Positions 18,449 to 26,971 of a stretch of DNA of 64,000 bases are shown here, one piece after another (position 1 is the first letter of the stretch; every line of letters starts with the position of its first letter). The stretch covers positions 186,001 to 250,000 of the forward strand of contig JANQPO010000019.1 of NCBI GenBank assembly GCA_028289445.1. The letters run 5' to 3'. The position numbers and the translations under genes are program-made. This DNA comes from Tepidamorphaceae bacterium (lineage in GTDB: Bacteria; Pseudomonadota; Alphaproteobacteria; Rhizobiales; JAKSCL01). A model generated the notes under the pieces. That model made no database searches, had not been told where the DNA came from, and saw only the letters and a program-made list of their open reading frames with translations.

Positions 18449-18730
18449 TCACACCCATCGGAAAACCCAGAGCGCGAAGACGACCGCAAGCGCGGTGCCG
18501 CCCCATAGCGGCAGGTCAGTGAAGGCAAGCCAGCCCAAATGAATGAAGGCGCTGCCTAGAAGCGAGATGAACAGGCGGTCGCCGCGCGTGGTGTCGAGGC
18601 CGAGCGCGCCGCGTCGTGGCCCGCCGCCGGGGCTGGCCCATTCCCAGATCATCATCGTGGTGAGGCAGAGCGCGATGAAGCCGAAAAAGGCGGCGGTCTG
18701 CCAGGTCCATGCCATCCATGAAAGACCCAT
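18449..18730 (-). CDS. glpU: Small integral membrane protein of the glycerol transporter (DUF2160)
   Basis: A 93-residue membrane protein with three hydrophobic segments: about residues 10-30 (TAAFFGFIALCLTTMMIWEW), 52-70 and 75-92. It matches GlpU/DUF2160, a protein found only inside glycerol ABC operons and thought to be an accessory of the permease. It lies between glpQ and glpV. Its role in transport is not established; a protein of similar size sits at a comparable place in the second transporter locus of this window. Confidence 0.88.
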   Translation of the reverse strand: MGLSWMAWTWQTAAFFGFIALCLTTMMIWEWASPGGGPRRGALGLDTTRGDRLFISLLGSAFIHLGWLAFTDLPLWGGTALAVVFALWVFRWV

Positions 18731-18742
18731 CTTCGATCTCCC

Positions 18743-19543
18743 CTAAACCCGCCCCAGGGCGAAGCCCTTGGCGATGTAGTTGCGGACGAAATAGATGACG
18801 ATTGCGCCGGGAATGATCGTCAGAACACCGGCGGCTGCCAGAAGGCCCAATTCATAACCCGATGTCGATGCCGTGCGCGTCATCACCGCCGCGATCGGCT
18901 TGGCGGCGACCGAGGTCAGCGTTTTGGCAAGCAGCATCTCCACCCAGGAGAACATGAAGCAGAAGAACGCCGTGACACCGATGCCGGACGCGATCAGCGG
19001 CATGAAGATCTTCACGAAGAATTTCGGGAAGGAATAGCCGTCGATATAGGCGGTCTCGTCGATTTCCTTCGGCACGCCGGACATGAAGCCTTCCAGGATC
19101 CAGACCGCCAGCGGGATGTTGAAGAGACAGTGGGCCAGCGCCACGGCGATGTGGGTGTCGAACAGGCCGATCTCCGAATAAAGCTGCAGGAACGGCAGGG
19201 CGAAGACCGCCGGCGGCGCCATCCGGTTGGTCAGGAGCCAGAAGAACAGGTGCTTGTCGCCGAGGAAGCGATAGCGCGAGAAGGCGTAGGCCGCCGGCAG
19301 CGCCACGGCGACGGACAGCACCGTGTTGATCACCACATAGGTAATCGACGACAGGTAGCCGTTGTACCAGACCGGATTGGTGAGGATCTCGCGATAGCTG
19401 TCGAGCGTGAAGTCGCTCGGCCACATCGAAAAGCCGCCGAGAATCTCGTTCGTGGTCTTGAACGACATGTTGAGCAGCCAGTAGATCGGCAGCATCAAGA
19501 AGACGATGTAGAGCGTGGGCACCAGCCATTTGACCCGTCTCAT
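18743..19543 (-). CDS. glpQ: Glycerol ABC transporter permease
   Basis: A 266-residue MalG-like permease with six predicted helices, starting MRRVKWLVPTLYIVFLMLPI. The EAA loop is seen as GVPKEIDETAYIDGYSFPKF near residue 165, with the less common ETAYIDG sequence typical of glycerol permeases. It overlaps glpP by four bases (ATGA). With GlpP it forms the membrane channel that the GlpS/GlpT ATPase pair drives. Confidence 0.9.
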   Translation of the reverse strand: MRRVKWLVPTLYIVFLMLPIYWLLNMSFKTTNEILGGFSMWPSDFTLDSYREILTNPVWYNGYLSSITYVVINTVLSVAVALPAAYAFSRYRFLGDKHLFFWLLTNRMAPPAVFALPFLQLYSEIGLFDTHIAVALAHCLFNIPLAVWILEGFMSGVPKEIDETAYIDGYSFPKFFVKIFMPLIASGIGVTAFFCFMFSWVEMLLAKTLTSVAAKPIAAVMTRTASTSGYELGLLAAAGVLTIIPGAIVIYFVRNYIAKGFALGRV

Positions 19544-20403
19544 TGCTCTTCTCCCCGCATCATCAGCGTGTAGAAGACCCAGCAGAAGAGAAGGGTCATC
19601 AAGAAGTAGATGATCGACATGGCCGCGGCGATGCCGAGGTTGAACTCGCCGAGCGCCGCCTTGACGAGGTCGATCGACAACAAGGTCGTTGCGTTGCCGG
19701 GCCCACCGCCGGTCAGCACAAAGGGCTCGGTATAGATCATGAAGGAGTCCATGAAGCGCAGGAGGACGGCGATGGTCAAAACGCGCTTCATCTTCGGCAG
19801 CTGGATATGGCGGAACACGGCCCAGCGGGAGGCGGAATCAATCTTGGCGGCCTGGTAATAAGCGTCGGGGATCGACGACAAGCCGGCATAGGCCAGAAGC
19901 ACGACCAGCGACGTCCAATGCCAGACATCCATCAAGATGACCGTGAACCAGGCCGACACCGGTTGCTGGGTGAAGTTGTAATCGATACCCAGCGCGTTCA
20001 GCCCGTAACCCAAAAGCCCGATATCCGGCAGCGCAAAAATGTTCCACATGGCGCCGACGACGTTCCACGGGATCAGCAGAGGTAGCGCCATCAACACCAG
20101 GCAGACCGAGACCCACGCACCGCGTCGCGGCATGGCCAGCGCGATGGCAACGCCCAGCGGGATTTCGATGAGAAGAATTGTGAAGGTGAAGGCGAACTGA
20201 CGGACGAGCGCCGCGTGGAAGCGCTCCGACGCCAGCAGCGCCTCGTACCATTTGACGCCCTCGAAGAAGAAGATGTTGTTGCCGAACGTATCCTGGACGG
20301 AATAGTTGACGACCGTCATGAGCGGGATGATGGCGTTGAAGGCGACCAGCGCCATCACGGGCAACACCATCAGCCAGGCACGATTGTTCCAGGTCTTGCC
20401 CAT
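19540..20403 (-). CDS. glpP: Glycerol ABC transporter permease
   Basis: A 287-residue MalF-like permease. The start MGKTWNNRAW is taken because its ATG shares an A with the glpT stop codon (TGATG), giving translational coupling; a longer reading would run nine codons into glpT. Six helices are predicted, and the EAA loop appears as DAYYQAAKIDSASRWAVFRH near residue 185. It overlaps glpQ downstream. Confidence 0.9.
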   Translation of the reverse strand: MGKTWNNRAWLMVLPVMALVAFNAIIPLMTVVNYSVQDTFGNNIFFFEGVKWYEALLASERFHAALVRQFAFTFTILLIEIPLGVAIALAMPRRGAWVSVCLVLMALPLLIPWNVVGAMWNIFALPDIGLLGYGLNALGIDYNFTQQPVSAWFTVILMDVWHWTSLVVLLAYAGLSSIPDAYYQAAKIDSASRWAVFRHIQLPKMKRVLTIAVLLRFMDSFMIYTEPFVLTGGGPGNATTLLSIDLVKAALGEFNLGIAAAMSIIYFLMTLLFCWVFYTLMMRGEEQ

Positions 20404-21473
20404 CAGCGATCTTCCAGTTCGACGCGCCAAGACTCGGCGTAAACATTGATACCGGCCGGATCGAACGTGACATGCGGTTCGGCCGGGATCTCGGCGGACT
20501 CCGGCAGAACAGCGGCCAAGTCGTGCCCTTCGAGCGAAAGGTGAACGATCTTCTGCCGGCCGATATCCTCCACCTTGGTGATCTTGGTCGGCATGCCCGT
20601 CTCGCCGATGCGGACGAACTCCGGGCGGATTCCCAGCTCTGCGGTTCGAACGGTCGAGGCCGCCGCGCCGGGAAGCACGATGGTCTGCTTACCCAGCTGC
20701 GCGTTGAGGCCCTCGACCTCGATCGGCATCACGTTCATGCCCGGCGAGCCGATGAAGTAACCGACAAAGGTGTGGCGCGGCCGTTCGAACAAGTCCGCCG
20801 GCGTGCCGATCTGAACGATCTCGCCCTCATACATGACGACGACGGTATCGGCGAAGGTCAGCGCCTCGGTCTGGTCGTGGGTGACGTAGACCATGGTGTA
20901 GCCGAAGCGCCGGTGCAGTTGCTTCAACTGCGAGCGCAGCACCCATTTCATATGCGGATCGATGACCGTCAGGGGTTCGTCGAACAGGATCGCGTTGACG
21001 TCTGAGCGCACCAAACCGCGGCCGAGCGAGATTTTCTGCTTCTGGTCGGCCGTGAGGCCCCGTGCCTTGCGATCGGACCAATCGGCAAGATCGATCATCT
21101 CCAGCGTCTCGCGTACTTTGCGGTCGACGCGCTCCTCGGCGACGCCGCGATTGCGGAGCGGGAAGGCCAGATTGTCGTAGACCGTCATCGTGTCGTAGAT
21201 CACCGGGAACTGGAAAACCTGCGCGATGTTGCGGTCGCGAGTCTCCAGATCGGTCACATCCTTGCCGTCGAACAGGATGCGCCCTTCGCTCGGATGCAGA
21301 AGGCCCGAAATGATGTTCAAGAGGGTTGTCTTGCCGCAGCCAGACGGTCCCAAAAGGGCATAGGCGCCGCCGTCTTCCCAGTGGTGGTGAACCTCTTTGA
21401 GCGCATAGTCGACATCCGACATCGGCCTGCGCAGGTAAGAATGCCGAATATGTTCGAGATCGATTCGCGCCAT
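20403..21473 (-). CDS. glpT: Glycerol ABC transporter ATPase with degenerate signature
   Basis: A 356-residue ATPase. Walker A is GPSGCGKT at residues 42-49, Walker B ILFDEP at 162-167, and the switch histidine is H199 in YVTHDQTEAL. The ABC signature, normally LSGGQ, reads LTADQ at 140-144. A TOBE-like domain follows with GIRPEFVRI. It pairs with GlpS, which shows the opposite pattern (signature intact, histidine lost), so the two should form a heterodimer with one consensus ATP site. The gene begins four bases after the glpS stop. Confidence 0.9.
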   Translation of the reverse strand: MARIDLEHIRHSYLRRPMSDVDYALKEVHHHWEDGGAYALLGPSGCGKTTLLNIISGLLHPSEGRILFDGKDVTDLETRDRNIAQVFQFPVIYDTMTVYDNLAFPLRNRGVAEERVDRKVRETLEMIDLADWSDRKARGLTADQKQKISLGRGLVRSDVNAILFDEPLTVIDPHMKWVLRSQLKQLHRRFGYTMVYVTHDQTEALTFADTVVVMYEGEIVQIGTPADLFERPRHTFVGYFIGSPGMNVMPIEVEGLNAQLGKQTIVLPGAAASTVRTAELGIRPEFVRIGETGMPTKITKVEDIGRQKIVHLSLEGHDLAAVLPESAEIPAEPHVTFDPAGINVYAESWRVELEDR

Positions 21474-21477
21474 GGTC

Positions 21478-22560
21478 TCAGGCCGCCATTTTCCGGTCGG
21501 CGGTCATCGACCGTCCGGTGTCATCGAAAACAAGCAGGGCGCCTGGATCGAGGAAAACCTCGACCGCCTCACCGCCCGGCAGATCGTGAATGCCGTGGGT
21601 CAGGAGCACCCAGCGCTCGCCGGCATAGTCGAGGTGAATGAAGCTCTCAGAGCCAGTGATTTCGGTCACCGACACCTTCGCGTTCATGGCAACGGCGTCG
21701 GTGCCGGGGCGCGTCAGTGTCAAATGGTGCGGCTGGAAGCCGATAGTGTAGCGGCCGTCAGGAATGTCAGAGATTGCGGCCGCCACGGGGATGTCGACGG
21801 CGCCATCGAGCGAAAACCGGTCGCCGGCCTTGGTCACGCTCGCCGTGTTGAGCGGCGGGTCGGAGAAGGTTCTGGCGGTGATGAGATCGACTGGGTTGCG
21901 GAAGACATCGATCGTCGGACCGAATTGCGTCACGCGTCCTTCCGACAAGGTGGCCGTGTTGCCGCCAAGCAGCAGCGCCTCGGAGGGCTCGGTCGTCGCA
22001 TAGACGAAGACCGTGCCGGATTCGGCGAAAATCTTCGGCAGTTCGGCGCGCAACTCCTCGCGTAGCTTGTAGTCGAGATTTGCAAGCGGCTCGTCGAGAA
22101 GCAACAAGCCGGCATCCTTGACGATCGCTCGGGCCAGTGCTGTCCGCTGCTGTTGGCCGCCCGACAGCATGAGCGGCGTGCGGTCGAGATAGGGCGTGAG
22201 CTTCAAAAGCTCCGCCGCGCGCTTGACGGTGGTATCGATCTCCGCCAGCGGGGCACCGGCCACGCGCATCGGCGAGGCGATGTTCTCGTAGACCGTCATC
22301 GACGGGTAATTGATAAACTGCTGATAGACCATCGCGATATCGCGCTTTTGAACCGGCATTCCGGTCACATCGACACCGTCGAACCAGACGGTGCCGGCGG
22401 TCGGGCGCTCCAGTCCCGCCATGAGGCGCATAAGGGTCGTCTTGCCCGACAGCGTCGGTCCAAGCAGAACGTTCAGCGACCCGGCTTCAAACGTCAAAGA
22501 GACATCGGCGATGTGGGTTTCTCCACCGACTGTCTTGCTGACGGATTTGAGTTCAAGCAT
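21478..22560 (-). CDS. glpS: Glycerol ABC transporter ATPase lacking the switch histidine
   Basis: A 360-residue ATPase. Walker A is GPTLSGKT at residues 34-41, the signature LSGGQ is intact at 132-136, and Walker B LLLLDEP lies at 152-158. The H-loop reads YATTEPSEAL, with Thr190 where His is expected and Glu-Pro replacing Asp-Gln. The C-terminal TOBE region contains TIGFQPHHLTL. It is the first transporter gene, 18 bases after glpD. Loss of the histidine suggests that its own Walker site hydrolyses ATP poorly. Confidence 0.9.
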   Translation of the reverse strand: MLELKSVSKTVGGETHIADVSLTFEAGSLNVLLGPTLSGKTTLMRLMAGLERPTAGTVWFDGVDVTGMPVQKRDIAMVYQQFINYPSMTVYENIASPMRVAGAPLAEIDTTVKRAAELLKLTPYLDRTPLMLSGGQQQRTALARAIVKDAGLLLLDEPLANLDYKLREELRAELPKIFAESGTVFVYATTEPSEALLLGGNTATLSEGRVTQFGPTIDVFRNPVDLITARTFSDPPLNTASVTKAGDRFSLDGAVDIPVAAAISDIPDGRYTIGFQPHHLTLTRPGTDAVAMNAKVSVTEITGSESFIHLDYAGERWVLLTHGIHDLPGGEAVEVFLDPGALLVFDDTGRSMTADRKMAA

Positions 22561-22578
22561 TGCCGGGACCCTGCATCT

Positions 22579-24108
22579 TCACTCCGCCGCTGCCGTGTCG
22601 GTTCCGTGGGACTGGTTGCTCATGAACTGTTTGAGCGCATCGATCTCGTTTTCGGAAAGGTGCAGCCCGTCCTTAGTGCGGCGCCAGAGGATATCGTCGG
22701 CCTCCTGCACGAATTCCGTCTCGATCAGATAGCGGACCTCTGCCTCGTAGAGGCCGCCGCCGAAATGGCGACCGAGATCGGCTTCCGCCCTGGCATCGCC
22801 CAGAATGATCCGAGCGCGCGCGCCGTAAAGTCGCATGAGTCTGCGCGCCTGCTGCGCGGTCAAGAAGGCATAATCACGCAGCAGTTGGTCGCATTCGTCT
22901 GCGAATGCCATCGGCGCGAATTCGCCGCCGGGCAACGGCGCCGTCGCGGTCCAGGGCGAGCCGGAGCGACCGAGATGATTGCCGATCAATGCCAGTGTGG
23001 ACTCGGCCAGGCGACGGTAGGTGGTGATCTTGCCGCCGAAGATGTTGATGAGCGGTGCGACGCCGTCCCCACCCTCGTCCTTCAACACATAGTCGCGCGT
23101 TGCCTCTTGGGCTTTCGAGGCGCCGTCGTCAAAGAGCGGTCTGACGCCTGAATAGGTCCATACGACTTGATCCGGCGTGATCGGCGCTTCGAAATACTCG
23201 CTTGCCGCCGCGCACAGATAGTCGATCTCCGATTGGGAAATTTCAACGGCGGCCGGATCGGCTTCATAGTCCTGGTCGGTGGTGCCGATCAGGGTGAAGT
23301 CGTCCTCGTAGGGAATGGCGAAGATGATCCGGCCATCGGCATTTTGGAAGATATAGCAGCGGTCATGATCGAAGAGCCGCTTGACGACGATGTGGCTTCC
23401 CTTGACGAGGCGCACGTTGTGCACGTCGTTGCGGCCGACCGTCGAGGCAAGCACGTGGTCGACCCAGGGTCCGGCGGCGTTGACCAGAAGTCGCGCCGAA
23501 ACGGTCTGGCTTTCGCCCGGCTCCGAGGAGTCCAAAGCGATCTTCCAGATGTCGCCCTCGCGCACCGCCGAAACGACTTTCGTGCGCGGCATGATGGTGG
23601 CGCCGCGTTCGGCCGCGTCGACGGCGTTCAAAACGACCAAGCGAGTGTCGTTGACCCAGCAGTCGGAATACTCAAAGGCCTTTGAAAAGACAGGTTTCAG
23701 CGGTCGGCCGGCCTCATCCTGGCGCATGTCGAGCACACGGGTCGGCGGCAATAGCTTCCGGCCGCCGAGATGATCGTAAATGAACAGTCCAAGACGTAGC
23801 AGCCAGGACGGTCGAAGCCCGTTGTGATGCGGCAGGATGAAGCGGAGCGGCCAGATGATGTGCGGTGCGCTTCTCCAAAGCACCTCGCGCTCCAAGAGCG
23901 CTTCGCGCACCAGCCGGAACTCATAATGTTCGAGATAGCGCAGGCCACCATGTACGAGCTTGGTCGACCCGGACGACGTGCCGCTTCCAAGGTCGCTCAT
24001 CTCGGCTAACCCGACCGCATATCCCCGTCCGACCGCGTCCCGCGCGATGCCGCAGCCGTTGATACCGCCACCGATAATGAAAATGTCGTATGCGGCGTCG
24101 TTCGCCAC
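22579..24108 (-). CDS. glpD: Glycerol-3-phosphate dehydrogenase (FAD-dependent)
   Basis: A 509-residue membrane-associated flavoenzyme that oxidises glycerol 3-phosphate to dihydroxyacetone phosphate and feeds electrons to ubiquinone. The FAD motif is IIGGGINGCGIARDAVGRGY near residue 10, followed by the GlpD signature GSGTSSGSTKLVHGGLRYLE, and a C-terminal helical domain from about residue 390. The GTG start was chosen because GGGGGAGG lies just upstream; a TTG 11 codons earlier lacks a ribosome site. It heads the glycerol operon behind a TTGACA promoter and GlpR-like operators. No glycerol kinase gene is visible in the window. Confidence 0.93.
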   Translation of the reverse strand: MANDAAYDIFIIGGGINGCGIARDAVGRGYAVGLAEMSDLGSGTSSGSTKLVHGGLRYLEHYEFRLVREALLEREVLWRSAPHIIWPLRFILPHHNGLRPSWLLRLGLFIYDHLGGRKLLPPTRVLDMRQDEAGRPLKPVFSKAFEYSDCWVNDTRLVVLNAVDAAERGATIMPRTKVVSAVREGDIWKIALDSSEPGESQTVSARLLVNAAGPWVDHVLASTVGRNDVHNVRLVKGSHIVVKRLFDHDRCYIFQNADGRIIFAIPYEDDFTLIGTTDQDYEADPAAVEISQSEIDYLCAAASEYFEAPITPDQVVWTYSGVRPLFDDGASKAQEATRDYVLKDEGGDGVAPLINIFGGKITTYRRLAESTLALIGNHLGRSGSPWTATAPLPGGEFAPMAFADECDQLLRDYAFLTAQQARRLMRLYGARARIILGDARAEADLGRHFGGGLYEAEVRYLIETEFVQEADDILWRRTKDGLHLSENEIDALKQFMSNQSHGTDTAAAE

Positions 24109-24156
24109 TGCCTCCCCCTTGGCGAATTTCGCAATGCACAATTTTTGCTGCTAATG

Positions 24157-24204
24157 CGAAAGATAATTAATTCGATACGAAATCAAATCGCATGTCAAAC
24201 GAAA
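24157..24204. promoter_or_regulatory. GlpR operator half-site array at the glpD promoter
   Basis: CGAAA occurs at 24157, 24178 and 24200, spaced 21 and 22 bases, so all lie on one face of the helix. The middle copy is part of the perfect inverted repeat TTCG-ATA-CGAA (24171-24181), which resembles the TCG/CGA dyad of known GlpR operators and overlaps the predicted -10 box. Confidence 0.6.
24170..24198 (-). promoter_or_regulatory. Predicted glpD promoter
   Basis: On the minus strand a perfect TTGACA (24198-24193) is separated by 17 bases from TCGAAT (24175-24170), which matches TATAAT at four of six positions. It directs transcription towards glpD and the transporter genes. Confidence 0.6.
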
Positions 24205-24241
24205 TTTTCCGAACTTCAGCGCGCGCGCCTGGCGATACAGA

Positions 24242-25012
24242 TCAAGCCGCTGTTTCGGTTTCGATCAAACGAACGTCCGACTCCAGGCACATGCGCCGGA
24301 CGGCGGTAACTGGGCAGCGGTCCGTGATAAACGTGTTGACTTGCGACACATGACCTATCCGCACGGGCGCGGTGCGCTCGAATTTCGACGAATCGGATAC
24401 CAGGATGACGTGACGGGCGTTCTCGATGATCGCCTGTGCGACCTTCACCTCGCGATAATCGAAATCGAGAAGCGCGCCGTCCTGATCGATCGCGGACGTT
24501 CCGATGACGGCGAAGTCCACCTTGAACTGCTTGATGAAATCAACCGCCGCCTCGCCGACCACGCCGCCATCATAGGAGCGAACGACACCGCCCGTGATCA
24601 CCACTTCGGTGTCGGGGTTCAAGCGCATCCGATTGGCAACATTGATATTATTCGTGATGACCATCAATCCGGAGTGCCCTTCGAGCGCACCGCTGACCGC
24701 CTCCGTGGTCGTGCCGATATTGATGAAGAGCGACGCGTTGTCGGTGATCAGGGCAGCGGCGGCCCGGCCGATGGCTTCCTTTTCAGCGGATGCCAGCCGG
24801 CGCCGCGCTTCGTATTCCACATTGGCGCGCCCGGTCGGGAAAAGCGCGCCGCCATGGACCCGATTGAGATGACGCGCTTCGCACAGCGCGTTGAGGTCCT
24901 TGCGGATCGTCTGCGGCGAAACGGCGAACCGTTCGGCCAGCGAGTCGACCAGAACGCGGCCCTCGGTCTTTGCGATTTCCATGATCGCGGCATGGCGCGG
25001 CAGTAGGTGCAT
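24242..25012 (-). CDS. glpR: DeoR-family repressor of glycerol genes
   Basis: A 256-residue DeoR-family regulator. The N-terminal winged helix reads RHAAIMEIAKTEGRVLVDSL and continues with SPQTIRKDLNALCEA and LNRVHGGA, the diagnostic DeoR signature. The C-terminal sensor domain has FINIGTTTEAV as its phosphosugar loop, with glycerol 3-phosphate the known effector of GlpR. It lies upstream of glpD on the same strand, and CGAAA motifs occur before both genes, suggesting repression of the operon and of itself. Confidence 0.9.
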   Translation of the reverse strand: MHLLPRHAAIMEIAKTEGRVLVDSLAERFAVSPQTIRKDLNALCEARHLNRVHGGALFPTGRANVEYEARRRLASAEKEAIGRAAAALITDNASLFINIGTTTEAVSGALEGHSGLMVITNNINVANRMRLNPDTEVVITGGVVRSYDGGVVGEAAVDFIKQFKVDFAVIGTSAIDQDGALLDFDYREVKVAQAIIENARHVILVSDSSKFERTAPVRIGHVSQVNTFITDRCPVTAVRRMCLESDVRLIETETAA

Positions 25013-25024
25013 GTCACCGGCAGC

Positions 25025-25066
25025 TTTCGTTTGCGGGAGCTTAGCTCAAAACGAAACCAAACGAAA
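25025..25066. promoter_or_regulatory. GlpR operator-like motifs upstream of glpR
   Basis: TTTCG at 25025 and CGAAA at 25052 and 25062 lie within 55 bases upstream of the glpR start. They repeat the half-site found at the glpD promoter, with inverted and direct arrangement. Autoregulation is inferred. Confidence 0.45.
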
Positions 25067-25149
25067 GGTCATCTCCGAAGCGTGATAGCTCGTTTGTTGA
25101 GCGCCGGCATCGGATCGCTATGATCGCGGCGCTTCACGAAGGACACGCC

Positions 25150-25626
25150 ATGTCCGAACTGCCCCGAACCAATCCTGCGGCCGTGCGCCATCCCGTTGTC
25201 GCCGTCGTCCGGCATCTGGTGTGCTGGATGGCCGCCATTCCCGACTGGACGTATCTGACACTCGCCCGGTTGGTCATTGCAATCGTCGTGTGGCAGTCGG
25301 GTCGGGAGAAAGCCGAGGGCGTGACGGTCAAGACCGACACGCTCTACACGTTCGAGTTCGACTACCGACTTCCGCTCATCAATCCGTATGTCGCGGCCTA
25401 TCTCTGGACCGTTGCGGAGCATATCCTGCCGATCCTCATCGCAATCGGTCTCGGATCGCGTTTTGTGGCCGTGATCCTGCTGCTGATGACGCTCATCGCG
25501 CAGGTCTACATCGCGCCCGACGACTTGGCCGCCCATGGTCTTGCCAGCGTGGTCCTTCTGGTCATCGTCGCGCGCGGCTCGGGACCCCTGTCGCTCGATC
25601 GGTTGATCGCCAGACGATTCACGTAG
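25150..25626 (+). CDS. DoxX-like small membrane protein
   Basis: A 158-residue inner-membrane protein with four predicted helices: about residues 38-56 (TYLTLARLVIAIVVWQSG), 80-98, 100-122 and 128-145. The first helix followed by an amphipathic charged stretch and the later AEHILPILIAIGLGSRFVAV block are typical of the DoxX/DoxD superfamily, whose members have varied redox or unknown roles. The ATG follows GAAGGACACGCC. It stands alone, divergent from glpR. No function is assigned. Confidence 0.7.
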   Translation: MSELPRTNPAAVRHPVVAVVRHLVCWMAAIPDWTYLTLARLVIAIVVWQSGREKAEGVTVKTDTLYTFEFDYRLPLINPYVAAYLWTVAEHILPILIAIGLGSRFVAVILLLMTLIAQVYIAPDDLAAHGLASVVLLVIVARGSGPLSLDRLIARRFT

Positions 25627-25709
25627 CCAACTCGTCCGATTGCCCTGCCGGCGCCAGCGACCCTCGCCAGACGGGTTGAAGACGGAGGGCGCGACGGTCG
25701 GAGTTTAGG

Positions 25710-25982
25710 TTATCCGGCCGGGCACGGCGCCGTCGATGCCGACGCGCAATCAGGCCGAGGCGCTGCTTCCCGCTTGACCGCGACCGCCGTCGGTCGCGGG
25801 TCATCCGCCGCCAAAGCGTTTCGATCGAAGGGCAAATCAGCCAGTTCGACCAGCGACATGCGCTCTAGGTCCGGATGCGACAACGGATCGCGCCACCAGC
25901 GCGGATTGCAATTCGATCCGGCATCAGCGTGCAATGGGTGACCCCGATACCGGTTGATCAGAGCATTCATAAACTTAAGCAT
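25710..25982 (-). CDS. Small DUF1127-like protein
   Basis: A 90-residue protein, transcribed divergently from the LysR-type gene. The segment HPDLERMSLVELADLPFDRN resembles the short DUF1127 (YjiS-like) helix pair, where ELADLG-type residues are conserved; the preceding NPRWWRDP also looks protein-like. The C-terminal third is rich in Ala, Pro and Arg, and its DNA contains the strong inverted repeat GACCGCGACC/GGTCGCGGGTC near 25778-25803, so the true end or expression is uncertain. A role is not known; some DUF1127 proteins bind RNA or take part in phosphate and carbon responses. Confidence 0.45.
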   Translation of the reverse strand: MLKFMNALINRYRGHPLHADAGSNCNPRWWRDPLSHPDLERMSLVELADLPFDRNALAADDPRPTAVAVKREAAPRPDCASASTAPCPAG

Positions 25983-26052
25983 GCCTACGATCTAAGCGAC
26001 AGTTCCATTGATTTTAATGGATAAATTCCTATTCTTGCTTTAGGAAAACTAT

Positions 26053-26949
26053 ATGAAAAACCTGAATGCCGTGCATTTGAACGGGCTGAGGGCGGTCGAA
26101 GCGGTTGGCCGGCTCGGCACGTTGCGCGCGGCGGCGGACGAACTGAATGTCACGGTCGGCGCCGTCAGCCAACAAGTGCAAAAGGCCGAACTGCAGCTCG
26201 GCCGGATCTTGTTCGAGCGCTCTCGAAAGGGCCTAACGCCGACAGCGCAAGGCGCGGACATCCTTGCGCACTTGACCCGTGGACTCTTTGAACTGTCCAC
26301 TGCCGTGTCCATTGCGCGCCAAACCGCCGAGAATACGCTAACGGTGTCCGTCGCGCCGGTGTTTGCCGGGAAGTGGCTGGTCTGGCGCCTGCAAGAGTTC
26401 AACGCCGCCCATCCCGGCATCCGGATCCGGGTCGACGCGACGGTCGAGCGCGCCGATCCGAACACGTCCGACGTCGACATTTGCATCCGAATCGGCCGCG
26501 GACCCTGGCCGAATGTCCGGGCCGACAAGCTGATCGACCATCGCGTCTTCCCGGTTTGCAGTCCGGAAATGGCCAATCGACTGAGAACCGTCGACGATCT
26601 GGCGCGCGTACCGATTATCCGAGACCCACATGCCATGTTCGGCTGGAATGTCTGGCTCGATCCGAACGGACTCAATGAGGATATCCTGGACGAGGGTCCA
26701 GTGTTCTCCGACGCATCGCTGTGTCTCGACGCAGCAGTGGCCGGCCAGGGTGTGTTCCTCGCCTGGGAGACGCTCGCCTGTGACGGACTGGCGGCCGGCC
26801 GCCTGGTCGAGCCGTTTCCAGGTCGTTATCCGACCGGCAATTCATATTGGTTCATCACGGCGCACAACACGCGGCCGACCGCGAACACGCGGGCGTTCGA
26901 ACGCTGGCTGCGCCATGAACTGGCGGAGTCCATCGGCGTGGAGGCATAA
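26053..26949 (+). CDS. LysR-family transcriptional regulator (GcvA-like)
   Basis: A 298-residue LysR regulator. The winged-helix domain spans about residues 1-65 with LRAAADELNVTVGAVSQQVQ as recognition segment and the LFERSRKGLTPTAQG wing. The effector-binding domain follows from about residue 95. The overall pattern (HLNGLRAVEAVGRLGTLRAA, then a C-terminal WFITAH strand) is like GcvA regulators of glycine cleavage or beta-lactamase genes. The divergent neighbour is a small unknown gene, and galU is convergent, so the target is not evident. Confidence 0.85.
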   Translation: MKNLNAVHLNGLRAVEAVGRLGTLRAAADELNVTVGAVSQQVQKAELQLGRILFERSRKGLTPTAQGADILAHLTRGLFELSTAVSIARQTAENTLTVSVAPVFAGKWLVWRLQEFNAAHPGIRIRVDATVERADPNTSDVDICIRIGRGPWPNVRADKLIDHRVFPVCSPEMANRLRTVDDLARVPIIRDPHAMFGWNVWLDPNGLNEDILDEGPVFSDASLCLDAAVAGQGVFLAWETLACDGLAAGRLVEPFPGRYPTGNSYWFITAHNTRPTANTRAFERWLRHELAESIGVEA

Positions 26950-26971
26950 TGAAGAAGCTGTCCGGCGGCGC

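Noticed and set aside
22153-23151. A 332-codon plus-strand frame opposite glpS and glpD
   Set aside because: It is antisense to two confidently identified genes and reads as an Arg/His-rich shadow.
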